Program-made: the position numbers and the translations under genes
Shown: piece after piece, positions 47,561 to 59,361 of the stretch
Layout: the number at the start of each line of letters is the position of its first letter
How positions within the stretch are numbered: the stretch's first letter is position 1
NCBI GenBank assembly: GCA_031216445.1
Contig: CM062218.1
Location: 23,096,001 to 23,160,000 of the forward strand
Direction: 5' to 3'
From: Lateolabrax maculatus
Lineage: Eukaryota; Chordata; Actinopteri; Acropomatiformes; Lateolabracidae
Length of the DNA stretch: 64,000 nucleotides
The notes under the pieces: model-generated
Told to the model about the DNA's origin: nothing
What the model saw: the letters and a program-made list of their open reading frames with translations, nothing else
Databases searched by the model: none

Positions 47561-49431
47561 GCCCCCAGGAAGTGCGCTGCACTTTGAAGCCAATATGACA
47601 TAGTGGCCAAACGGTGGAATTACAACTTACGGGTCCATTACTTGATGCCATTGGGCCCAAGAAGACTTTTTTCCATTGACTAACATTGAGAAAGAGACGT
47701 CTGTAACTCAGTGGATAAATCTTTTTGAGGTATATCAACTTCCCAGTTTGAATGCTTGAATAGCCCTTATTTAAATCATTAGATCGTAAAAGTTGTAAAA
47801 TTCACTAATAGCTTAATCCAGAGTTATTTTAGTCTGCTGTTCATGTAAGCGAGCCCGAGACCGAGCGGCTGGGAGGTGGGGCTTAAGGAAACGCTAGTGC
47901 GTATGCTCTATGGGCCCAACAGAGCAGGAAAATCCGAAATCTCTGCATACTGAATACCCAGACGTTTGCTTCATGTGCCACTGAGCAACTTCCATAGGAA
48001 TGAACGAGGCCCCCCTTCAACGCTGTATCCAGTTCTTTTTATACTTCCATGGGCTGGACAAAGGGACACAGGGCAACGCAGGGGGCTGGGGGTTGAGAGA
48101 GTAGCTGAACGGAGGGACTGAAGTCTGAAGCAGACTTTGTGACAGTGAGTCTGTACTTGGTTTGCATCTTATCCAAGGGAATGAGATTTTTCTGTATCTC
48201 CATAGCCCTTTTTGCTTGAAAGGTTGATCAGATGAGGAGTTCATTGCTGTTAAGCCCGTATAGGTTGTTTTTTGTCCATTTAAATCAGAAAAACAAGGTA
48301 TGTTACTTTTGCCATTGTCGGTGATAAACCACTGCAGCAGGGAACATGTTCTCATTTAGTAATATAACTTTGAAACATTGACTTTTGAGTGAAAGTGAAA
48401 AATGAATGATATATAAAAAAAATGTTGCGCATATTTGCAGGTGTTTGCTGACTCAGGTCATAGTTAGTTACAGATATCAGATACTTTTGTTACACTGCAA
48501 AAAATCTCAATTTTGTCAACTAAATTTGAGGACAGTTCAGCAGATGTTGAACCTGGCTGCAGGGATTTACTCCAATTCAAACAGTCTGCCTTCAAGTTCA
48601 TCCCAGAGGTCCTGGATGGGTTTGTGTTCAGAGCTCTGTGCAGGTAGATATTTCCTATTTCCAAAACACTGTGTTGTTAAACTAACATTATAGGCCTAGC
48701 TTCGTGTGGATACCCATGTCCACATACTTTTGGTCATATAATTCTTCTGATACTGTCAGGCAGAGTGAAATAGGCAGACTTTTCCAGCTTTAAAGGAAAT
48801 TAGTAAACAAAAAGGGGAAACTGGGTGGTAAGGAGTTATATAAAGTCTGCCGGTACAGTTAGATTATTTTAACTTGTTTATTTCAACAGTAAGCCAACTG
48901 TTGAAGGCATTTTTGAAATTATTTTGTAATTTTGCCTTATAAACAAATTCTCTGATAAGAAAATCAAATACACATAAGCATAGAAATCTGCATGCACATA
49001 CACCTGCCTACACAAGTATGTACTGTCCTGTTTTCTATGGATTCCTGTGTTCCAAGATATCAAAGTCATTTATTTGTCATTTTACCATAACTTGATGTGT
49101 TGTGGTGGAGGCAGGTCAGGTGTAAAGATGTGTAACAGTAACTCATAGCATTCATGTATTTTAAAAGACTTCCACATTCAGTCATATTATTATTCTTGAT
49201 TCTGAACAAGGCAACCTCTCCTAACTTTATAATCCATTCATGAAAAGGTGGTTCCCCTCTAGGAATTTTATGAAACTTGTAATGGAAACTTGTTTTAAGA
49301 AAATACGACCTTTAGGACTTTATAATAGACACTTGTTTTTTCAGTGTTGAAGTCTAACATTTTGTACAAGAAAAGAAGAAAGAAAAGAAAAAAAGCCAGA
49401 AAAGCAGATTTATTTTTACCACCATAAGTAT

Positions 49432-49437
49432 TTTATT
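49432..49437 (-). terminator. tspan13: tspan13 polyadenylation signal (candidate)
   Basis: AATAAA on the - strand (TTTATT on +) about 880 bases past the tspan13 stop codon. It is the best signal in the region, though earlier ones are possible. Confidence 0.5.
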
Positions 49438-49619
49438 GTGGTTTACGGGACAAAGGCTCAGACAGGTGGTTTACAGAATCATCATTGCAGTTTTCATACA
49501 TAGCTTATATGTGCAGAGTAGTCATGCAAAAGGACAAATACACTGCATGGAGCCAGCACAACACAAACTAGTAGACCAGTAACACACGCACTCACACACA
49601 AATACACACAGTCGTGGTT

Positions 49620-49822
49620 CCATCACTTTCAGGGACATTACATTAACCCTAACCCTAACGTAAGTCTTCAACATAAAATTTAATGATTTACTCTATGGGG
49701 ACTTTGATTTTGTCCCCACAAGGAAGGTGAGTCCCCACTATGTGACTGTATCAACAGATTTATGTCCCCACAAAATTAGTAATACCCCCCCCCCCACACA
49801 CACACACACACACACACACACA
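49620..49822. repeat. Interspersed repeat with C and CA tracts in tspan13 3'UTR
   Basis: It contains CCCTAACCCTAACG (telomere-like), TTGTCCCCACAAGGAAGG and GTCCCCACAAA phrases that I recognise from a widespread fish repeat. It ends in a C run (49785-49795) and (CA)n to 49822. Confidence 0.55.
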
Positions 49823-50320
49823 AGCAAAAACACTCCCAGGTTATGAAGACATATCCTTCTCACTCAATATTCACACTTTCACACATGGTCCAAATAATTT
49901 GGTCATATCAATATGCTGAGTAGTGGCTGATACGTCCAGTGGGACAGACTGTTTTATAGAACAAACAAACAACAAAAAGAGGAAAAAAAAAACGTCAGGC
50001 AGGTTGCATAAATACTTTTGCAATATACAGCAGAGTGCTGTAGACAATATTCCCTCTTATTACACCCACAACTGCTCAGTGTACTAACAGTTCAGTATCA
50101 TACACTTTTCTTATGCAGAGCTGTCACACTGGAGGCACATATGTGCTGTTCCTTCACTCAACAGCTTGTTTTCAGAACACACTTCACTCTTGAAAACCAA
50201 ACACATCACATTATAATACCTTTGCTGCAGCAACCAGTGGAAACATACAGGACAGTCTTGTATTTACAGTTAAAGCCCAAAGAAGGTCCATAGATGTGGT
50301 GAGGTGAAGCTGGTGCTGTC

Positions 50321-53300
50321 TCACAGGAAAGCACTGGGGTTCGCTCTGGGGTCCTTCTGGTTCCTGTAGCGATATGTGAGCCACACTCCAAGAATCTGAC
50401 ACACAGTAACAGGTAGATACTGAGTGCACAGACAACAGTAACATCTGCCTATCTTTGTGTTAAAAAATAAGACTGACAGTATTCTATATTAATATATGTT
50501 TTATATCTTCTTTCTCTGTGCTCCATTGTTTGCCAAAAACTATTAAAACACATCAGTGAGCCTCACTGTTGCACTGGGTGACATGTTCCTAAATTACCAT
50601 GAACACACACACTGTATTTTATTTTGACTCAATCCCACACACATCGTCCTGCTGCACCAAATACTCACTACAGCACCTAATGTAGATTAATCTGCTGAAA
50701 ATAGTCCCCAACAAATGCACTATTTCCTTCTGTTTGTTTGTTAAAAACTACAGTGAGCAGCTTTAGGAAATTAAGATTTAAAAACTATGTATCTGTGAGG
50801 TGTTTTAAAGATTCTTCAGTAGGAACCAGTGGGCTTGGAGCTGAGAGCCAGACAGGATGCATGTGAACACATTGTTGGTTTGGGTCTGCACATTGGATGT
50901 GTTGACAAACAGAAACATATAGAATAGAACAGCATCCAACCGGCTTTAAACACTGTTGTAATAATACTTGAATGATACTATTACTACTGTACTGACCTCT
51001 GTAACTACTATTACTATTGCTATTGCTACTACTACTATTACTACTACTGATATTTACTACTACTACTGATACTTCTACTACTACTACTACAACTACCAAG
51101 GTAGCAATACTGGGCTGAAAGTGGGTCTCACTTGGAGTTTAACAATGCAAATTGGCCCACATCCAGTTGCAAATTTTCTCTACGGATAACTGCCACGATA
51201 ACAAACTAATTCATATTCATGTTCTAGGGCGCAGATCCCTCTCAGCCATTTAATCTTCATTATGTTCTCTAATTTTGTCATAGCCATTTTAACTTGATTT
51301 AATCAAATTTATCTGATACATATCTATGATGGCCAGCTAAAGTTTAAAAAAAAGTTGTGACAGTAAAGTTCACCTCGGTGAAGCTGAAAAAGAGTCCGAT
51401 CCCTCCTACAAAGCGGAGGGCCTCTCCGGCATGTTCCTGGATCTTATCTGCACAGGGCAAACAGGAGTGGTTGGGGAAACAAGCCTGCAGGATAACAAAG
51501 AGACACAACACTTAGAAAACACAAGCACACAATTGTGACAGCAGAGTTAGAGGCTGTTATGATTTCAAATAGAATATTACTGCTTTTTCTTCAAACGTTT
51601 AAATCCTAACAAATGAGAAACCATCAGTCTTAACATGCTTGGAATGTAACAGGGGGCAGGACCACTGATCCAGACTCACAGCATCACAGGTGAGGTTGGG
51701 GTCCACCTGTTTGAAGCCACAGCAGTTAAGATTCTTTTCCACATCCATTTGAGTACTGCGCGAGTTATTCCAGCCCACCTCCAGCAGGTGATCCTGCAGC
51801 CACAAACAGGAGCAACATGAAGCATTAATGTTTATCCGGATTGAACATTTGTGAATATGGTGATAAAGGATTTCCATATAAGTGATGGTTGGTGACCTCA
51901 AGGTACTCCATTACAAGAGGTAAAATCTACTATTAGGTCTTTGTATTTCAGTTATTTTTTTAAAAATATTTTAGAAGCATGGCAGTTATATTTATGTTCA
52001 TTTTGTTACATGGGGTGACTGCCCACATGTATAAAGCACATAAGATACAGTAATAAGGGATGTAGGTGATAGATTCCATGTTTGCATCCCACAGAGGGTT
52101 TGAAATATTGTCACTGCATGTGCAATATTGCATAATATATGCAACAAGCTGACTTATATCACACAGCTGAGTCATATTTCATTTTCCCCAAGTGTAGAAC
52201 GCTTCCGTAAAAAGTGTCAAATCTTACTTTGAGGTAGGAGTATTTTAGTATTTATAGTCCTAGATGAGCTTTCTGCATGAGTAGTAGGATTGATACTGAT
52301 TCTGAGATGCGTCCCTCTTCAGTCCAGTGTTTTGCTACTTGTTATTCACTTGGATGTTGGAGCTTCACTGTGCAAAATGATGCATGTGCAGAGTTTAACA
52401 CTACAAGGCTGTTTTCACATTAATCTGCTGAAGGAATAAAGTTTCTCTTCACCTGGATGTACCAGCAGGATTCATGACATCACAACTGGTTTGGAACCAA
52501 TCATGGTCCAGTATGAAACTTACAAGAGTCATGTGAAAAACTTAAACTAAAACTGAATCTTCCAGGTCACATACACTGAGAATAAAGTAAAAGACATCTT
52601 GCTCTCAGTCTGGTCTTGTCTGGAATCAGTGTCAAACTTCAGGAGCCAGTATACTCATAAGTGCCTGTCGGATGACGACCGTTCAGAACAACTATAAACA
52701 CTTTTGGTTTCCTGGTGGTCGGACAGCATCATGTAAAAACTAGTTCTGATAATATACCTTACAATCTTTTACTGAGACCAGTCAAATGCAAACCTGTGCT
52801 GCAATTATTGGACTGTGACCCATTCCTAGAGCTGTCTGCTTTGCAGCTGCCTTACACTAAATATGGGTCATCTCATACTGATCTCATCTTTGCTCATCAT
52901 CAGAAACATTAGAAAGTCATTTTTTGTCTTATTTGTGGTTGCAGAAGCAGGGGAGTGGTCTCTGGGTCATCAAAGCTTTAAACAGAGCCCACAAATAACT
53001 TCCACTTCATTACTGACACCACAATACAAGCAAAGCCACTTCCTGAGAGGGGAAGATGATATTCATCACTGCCCATGAGCTGTGCTGAATTAGTGATAAT
53101 AGATGTTGTTCCCTGAGGGTGCTGAGGTTTTTGGCTGTGTTGAGCTATTCACATTAATTTCCTCAAATGGTGACTTTTGGCTAATGTATCACTCTGAGAC
53201 AGGAATCAAAAGGGAGTTTAGGGTTTTCATGTCTTTTGCTTCCTCTCATCCTGCCCCTGTGCTCTTCTACCTCTCACCTCTGATTTCCTACATGGCCCAG

Positions 53301-56300
53301 AATTCCTTATAACAACTCCAAGCAAACATCAACAACCCGTCCAGGTGACTGACAATAACAGTGGAATTTATGCCAGGCTTCCATTATCTACATCCGGCCG
53401 TGACTGAGGACTACCTGAACACTAAATACGACGTGGTCACATGATCTCTAAAATGCATCATTGAACAAGAAACTGACTTGTAATTTTTTTGTAGGACTTC
53501 TACAAAGAACACACTGGTTGTGTTCTCTAAATTCAGGCAAATAAGGGTCATATTTCTCTGAGTCTTTGAAATGGAACATACCTACTTTGTAGAGGGAGAG
53601 TAAGACCCACACCCCTGTCCATTTCTATTGGACAAAAGTCAATTGTTTTTCAAAGCCTTGTGGGATAGCAGATGATGCTTGACTGACCAGTGATTCAAAT
53701 ACAGGTAGCTAAAAGTTGGAAGTTTTAACTCTGTGTAAAAGAGGGCGAAATTCTCCTATAAGCTCTGTAGTCATGTTTGGTAACAGCCAAGTCATTGCCT
53801 ATGTCTGTGAAGACTACTGCAGGTTTAGAATTGTAGATTTCTTTTTCCTAGACCCAAACAGTTGTTCAAGTTGGCCAGTTATCAATGCACATACATGAAC
53901 ACATATTATCTACATCGATCCAGAATGACTGTGGATGGATGTCTTAGAATGGATTTTCCTACTGAAAGCTGCTTTATTGGAGAAACAGAATTTTCAATCA
54001 AGATCAATCAAGAATCACTCAAGATTAACTTTACTGACCCAAAACGAAGGTGGCTGGTACAGGTCCTTTCAGCTTCTCACTCTACTAATTCTAGAGGTGT
54101 AACGACATTATTAAACAAATCTATTCCATTGCAGATTGAAGGGGTAACTGAAGATCCCAATGGTACATTTTTAACCATACAAGGCCGTATTCTTTCTGCA
54201 CAGATCAATTTAATTATATATATGGACCAAATAACGATGATGTTAATTTCTATAACAATTTATTTTTGAGAATTTCAGCATTACCAGGAGGGCAGGATGA
54301 ACACGACATCTCCGAGCAATTATTTCTACTTTGAACTCAATACAATGAATTATCATCTGATAAGGCTGCTGCAAATTTAATGAGACTCAAACTAAATTAT
54401 TATATAAGGAGAAAAGCCTGGTAGACTCCTTGTCTGGCCGTAAAGCAACAGCAAACAGAGAGAACTAACATTGAGGATGGAAATGGGAATATTATAGTTG
54501 ATCTGGTAGAAATTAATACAGCATTTAAAGATTTTCTATGAAAACCTCTACAGATCAGAGTACACTATTAATGCTGATATTCTTCAACACACGTAACATT
54601 CCCAAAATCTCTGAGGAAAGTAAGAAAACTCTGGATAAACAACTAAGCATAGCTGAAATATCAGAAGCCATAGGTGCATTGAAGGCTGTAAAAACAGCAG
54701 GGCCGGATGGCCTCCCAAATGACCTATATAACTGGTAAAAAGATAAATTGATAACTCCCATCTATGAGATGTATTTGGAATCTTACATCAATAGCTATCT
54801 ATCAGCTTCAATGAAAGAAGCTTTGATTATCCTGCTCCCAAAACCTGGTAAAACTAATACTAATGTGAGAACATGCGCCCCATAAGTCTAATAAATACGG
54901 ATACAAAAATCCTCAGTAAAGTCTTGGCAAAGAGGCTAGCTTACTTTCAGGTATTGTAGGGGATGACTAGAATGGGAAGACAAGGGTTTCATAATGTAAG
55001 ACATGTTCTAAATATCTTATATAACCAAAAGGGAAAAAGAGATATGGTTCTTCTCTCGCTTGATTCAGAGAAGGCCTTTGATAGGGTTGAGTTGCTTTAT
55101 CTTTTCGATATTACTGCTCGGTTTGGATTTGGACAAACTTTTCGTAATTTGATTAAATTATTTCATCTCAACCCTATAGCTGAGGTACTAACAAATGAGG
55201 TGGTATCTTCACCATTTAATATCACAAGAGGCTGTCCTCAAGGTTCACATTTGTTACCACTGTTTGTTCTAGCTATAGAACCAATAGCACTAGCAATTAG
55301 AGCTAACAGGCAAATTCAGGTGATTAGAATTGGTAACAGAGATCACAAAATAGCTCCAATACACCTCCATATCTCCATATCTGCATTGTTAGAGCTACTC
55401 CATCAGTCATTCGCATTACATCTCATACTAGATAAACGGTTGTGATTGGCTCACCAAATAAAACGGCAAGGAAATCAGTTTGAATGGGAGAGGGGCCAGA
55501 CGTATCTGCCAGAGCAAATAAAACATTTGTCTGGTTCCCAGGCTAACCTTTTACAGGAGGAAACCCAAGAACAGGACACTTAAAGAAGTAAGGTAGTGAC
55601 TGATTTTGTTTCTAAAAGCAAGGGAGATGTTAAGAGAGATACCGGGTGGGGGTGTTTGCATGTTTTGGTGGTTGGGCTGGGGTGGGGTTGTGGGGTGTTG
55701 TGTTTGTTAAAGTAATAACCTGCCGTGTAAATGATTGTATAATAACACTGACATCTTTGCAATGAAAAACCAATAAAAACAATGTTAAAGAAAAAAAGAG
55801 AAAAAAAAGAAAAAAAAAAGACCTTTACTGCCATTCAGACTATATACAGGCCAGGTGTGCAGCAGAATGAAATTACAGTACATCTGGCTCACAAATTTAA
55901 TTGAGAAATTCTATATAAACTGACATGTAAAGAATAATAAGTTAGTTATATAAATATACTATAAAGAAACATGAGTATATATCTTACCTGTTGCTCTCTG
56001 TTGATGGCCAAACAGGCACTGGAAACAGAGAACTGCACAATAAACACCATGAATAGGATGATCATGTACTGAGCTTCACTGTCAAGGAACAAACACACAC
56101 ACACACACCGTACATGTAGCCTACACATAATCCTGCTCACAGCCAGTGTTACTAAACCACTCACATAAAGTTGACACTGGACATTAATAGAATAAAATCT
56201 GCAGTTTGTGAGGCTGGAAATAGAGCATGAAATAGGACACTGCTCTGGATCTTATTGTACATGCATACATGAATGGAAAATACATGAATGGAAAAAAAAA

Positions 56301-59300
56301 AAAAACAATGGCTACAATATAACTAACTGAATAAATCTGTACTTTTGCACATCTGAGTTTAAGATTCTTGCACTTATTCTCTTTATTTCTGAAAGTCATG
56401 AGATGATCAATATCATTCTCATGTCTGCATATTAGTATAGAACTAGAGTCAGGACGTGGTTAGCCTATTTTAGTATAAAGACTGTTTCCAGTCTTCTCAC
56501 CGAGAAAAGGAAATCCACTTAGCAAGCAAAAACGTGTATTTCCTAAAATGTTGAAAAAAAAAACCAAACTATTCCTTTACGGGTTTGTTGCTCCGAAAGC
56601 ATCATGACCTGCCTTTTGTTCCATCCTTTTGTGTAACAGTGTTTCTTTTACTGTGTTTTCCATGTTCTGTTTCTATTTGAAATCTTGTTTTTCTTCCCTT
56701 GTTTCCTGTTTTATTTTGTAGACTTCCCTTGTCTTGTTTCTAGCCCTGATTGTTTCACCTGTCTCGTTTGCCCTGCCCTTGTGTTTCCCTCCTTTCTCCA
56801 GTACCTGCCTATCCGTGCTGCGTCTTGTTTTTCGTGATTGGTTGTCTGTGTATATATGTTCCTGTGTTTCCTTTGTTCTTTGTCTGGTCCTTGTCATATG
56901 TCCTCGTGTTTTTTTTCTGAGTTTTATCCCTGGATTTATATCTTTTGTTTTTTGTAAGTACTTAATTTAATAAATCACTTTTGGCCGCCACTCCTGTAAC
57001 TGCGCTTGGGTCCTTTCTCTGCCTCCCTCTTTCCTTGCGCGCCAACCAGTACAGAAATAGCTCCAGATACATTTAAAGTCAGGCTGTTTCATATCATCAA
57101 CAATCAAATCAAGCTAATTTAGTTATCCAGAGAACTGTTCTATTTTTTTTTTTTTTGTTGTTCTATTTTTTCCATTTTTGAATGTAGTTTGAGGATTGAT
57201 TTGGTGAACCTGGATGAAATTCATAATAATCATGACCCTGTTGTGAAGATGAAACCTTACTAAAATCTCTTTAAAAGCTGCTTTAATTGCATGAACAATG
57301 TTTAGCAAAGTGAGTAATTAAATTCATTATTAGTGTTCAAATGATAAATTCCTATTTTAATGTCAAATTAAATGTCTTTTTGCTCACAGTGTCTCAAACT
57401 GCATTTGGTTTTGTTGTTCTTTAGTTTACAAACTTATTTAGTTGTATATTTTATCATTTATAACTATTGGTAAATCTTCATTATGAAAATGTAATTGTGA
57501 TAATTATATCAACAGACCATAGTGATTTTACAATAACCCGCATGTTCTTATCTAAAATGAAGGAAAACACCTGCTGGGCCATTTAGTTTGTGACTAAAAA
57601 TGCAACTTGCTTATGAAACTTTAACCCATAAAAAGAACAGCAGCAGTGGTTTTCTACTTAATTAAATGACGCATTTTTAAATACACCGATCCAGCACCAC
57701 ATGTTCACATTTCTGGGTGGTAAAGCTGTCAAAAATCTGATTTACTACCACCCCACGTAAATCTTAAAACAACTAGCAGGAATAACAGCCATAGTACGAG
57801 CAGTGTGAAGGATACGAAGAAGAGCAGGACCTGGTGATGCTTCATGGCCCCAATGAGGCCGGCCAGGGCCACAAAGAAGAGAAAAACGCCCACACCGATG
57901 ATACCTCCCACCACCTGGAAACTGGAGACCAGACCGAACCACATCCCCCACGCTGCAATGCCGATCATCAGCAGGCTCACCATCTGCAGGACAGACACAG
58001 TCTCAATTCTACAATAATTTCATAAAAGAGTCACATATGATTTGTAATATACAGTATGTAATCCTTGCAATTATTTAAGATTTTAACATCAAGGGAAAAC
58101 ATTAACTGCAGGCAGCTTCAAATAAAAAACTTGAAACTTGTAAGAAATGAATCCCTATCAGGAAGACAAACAGCTTGATTAGCTTAATCTCTTATATGAA
58201 CTCTGTCCTGGGTTTAAAAGGAGCTTTATTGTGAAGTCATATAAAGCTGTGTGTGTGGACATTGACCACCAACAGTCAAAGTGAGTCAGGAGCACACGGA
58301 TAGGACACAGACGCCTTCACTGGGAGCAGTGACACCCAGTCAGCTCATAAATCCAAAACATTCTGTACAGACATTCTGTCATTTAAAAACATTAAAGTAA
58401 AAATGTGTCCCTCAGACCCTCCACCCAACATACAGTTTATGTCACAACATTTGAGAATTCATAGTGGACATTGTACTCATAGAACTCATAACACTACAAT
58501 GTAAAAACACTCCTTGTAAAAGTCCTGAATTTAAGTTGAAAGGACAGAAATCAGTAAAATATACTTAAGATATCAAAAGTAAAAATACTAATTATATATC
58601 ATATACTAAGGTTATTATTAATGATTCATTAATGTATAACAATGCAAAGCAATGCATTTTTCTGGTATGTAATTAAAGCAACTAGCAACTATAACTGTCA
58701 AATAAATGTAGTTGAGTAAGATATTTCACTCTGGGATAGAGTGGAGTATATAAGAGTATATAAGTATCAAATACTCTTTTATACAGTCTATGATCAAATG
58801 GCATAAAATCCAAGAGTTAAAATTAAAGTACTGAGAAAGTTAGTACTGAGTTACTTAGTTGCTTGAATAAATAACTAATTAAGATGTCTGTTAGTATCAG
58901 TCACAGACTTCCATGTATAGAGGTTTACACCATCCTTGTTTGTAGGCTACTGAATGATTATTAAGCTTGACACCAGGTCACTGACAGGCTTCACATTTAG
59001 ACTTGCAGGACTGGTTTCTCTTTATCTAGTCAGTCTTAAACCAACACTCACATGCCAGTCTGGACATTAAAATAGTTGTGAATGTGTTATTTCTCATTCC
59101 TTTAATCGGATGGATACAGTGAGCATCTGATCCTGGTATAACGGTAAATAATTGATTAAAGCAGTGTTTGATGTCATCAGTGTGTTGTTTACAGCAGGAC
59201 GTTTCCTACACTGTATTTACACGCTCACATGGAGGATTAAACACAGTGTCTCTTGCTGTATAATAATCCATATGGTAAATTCTGCTGTCGATACTCACAA

Positions 59301-59361
59301 CATAGAGGATGTTGAGCGCGCACAGGGAGTGTTTGGAGCAGGTGAATCCAGCGCAGCCCAT
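50321..59361 (-). CDS. tspan13: Tetraspanin-13, complete
   Basis: A small four-pass tetraspanin membrane organiser; human TSPAN13 has been linked to calcium-channel modulation. Exons in transcript order: 59361-59299 (ATG), 57983-57816, 56068-55988, 51793-51680, 51484-51374, 50395-50321 (TGA). They give 203 codons; human has 204. All introns are phase 0. The N-terminus MGCAGFTCSKHSLCALNILY carries juxtamembrane cysteines suited to palmitoylation. TM1 and TM2 lie in exons 1-2 (FLFFVALAGLIGAMKHHQ) and TM3 in exon 3 (FMVFIVQFSVSSACLA). The large loop has NCCGF, further cysteines and three N-x-S/T sequons (NNS, NLT, NHS). TM4 is FVGGIGLFFSFTEILGVWL, and the tail is RYRNQKDPRANPSAFL. An antisense L1 lies in the 51794-55987 intron. 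The gene converges with agr2. Confidence 0.97.
50510..50935. repeat. Unclassified interspersed repeat, copy 3
   Basis: The longest copy of the family also seen at 22305-22480 and 31900-32180. It lies in the intron 50396-51373 of tspan13, with the shared GCACTGGGTGACAT, TTTATTTTGACTCAATCCC and ACATATAGAATAG blocks. Confidence 0.75.
51004..51096. repeat. (ACT)n-type trinucleotide tract
   Basis: About 90 bases of imperfect ACT/ATT/GCT triplets in a tspan13 intron. Read on the other strand it yields a spurious poly-Val ORF. Confidence 0.9.
54050..55822 (+). mobile_element. Degraded L1-type LINE, antisense to tspan13
   Basis: Translations in broken frames give endonuclease pieces (NSRGVTTLLNKSIPLQ, near 54090) and reverse transcriptase pieces (KTAGPDGLPNDLY near 54700; LLSLDSEKAFDRVE near 55060; RGCPQGS near 55230). 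The YADD box is missing where a MITE fragment (55399-55545) begins. The 3' end carries a G-rich tract, an AATAAAAAC signal near 55772 and an A-rich tail to 55822. It is inactive. Confidence 0.75.
55399..55545. mobile_element. MITE fragment (TAGCCTGG family)
   Basis: It matches the last about 150 bases of the element at 6803-7230 (TTGTGATTGG, GGGAGAGGGGCCAGACGTAT) and ends TTCCCAGGCTA. The other end is missing. It sits within the L1 remnant. Confidence 0.8.
56069..57815. other. tspan13 intron with an LTR-like element
   Basis: About 56600-57053 is pyrimidine-rich with AATAAA at 56969-56974 and an ending CCAGTACA, resembling a + strand solo LTR. The rest is AT-rich and I see nothing in it. Confidence 0.45.
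58488..58870. mobile_element. Diverged hAT-like MITE in tspan13 intron 1
   Basis: It shares TAAAAGTCCTGAA, CAACTA...CTGTCAAATAAAT and a terminal AGTTACTTAGTT with the family at 37721-38206, but is much decayed. Confidence 0.5.

Larger units (their letters stand above)
38668..49431. other. Gene-free transposon nest between agr2 and tspan13
   Basis: Contents in order: a TAC/TGC-rich tract near 38805-38850; a retroelement 3'-tail-like stretch near 39738-39900 (TACTTTATCGATCAC phrase); Gypsy, LINE and LTR pieces at 40467-45875; an unassigned stretch at 45880-47030; an LTR-like unit at 47055-47560; and a probable interspersed repeat near 47590-48050 (GGGCCCAAGAAGAC phrase). 48050-49430 is AT-rich with nothing recognisable. 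No intact gene. Confidence 0.65.
51794..55987. other. Large tspan13 intron
   Basis: Besides the L1 remnant and MITE fragment (54050-55822), 51794-54050 is AT-rich with no exon or repeat I can name. A short retroelement 3'-tail-like stretch (AGCAGAATGAAATTACAGT) follows at 55823-55900. Confidence 0.55.

Noticed and set aside
47230..47738. Overlapping 126- and 139-codon - strand frames
   Set aside because: Pro/Ser/Leu-rich translation of a pyrimidine-rich LTR-like repeat with no domain.
50785..51099. Poly-Val/Ser - strand frame
   Set aside because: Translation of the ACT trinucleotide tract.
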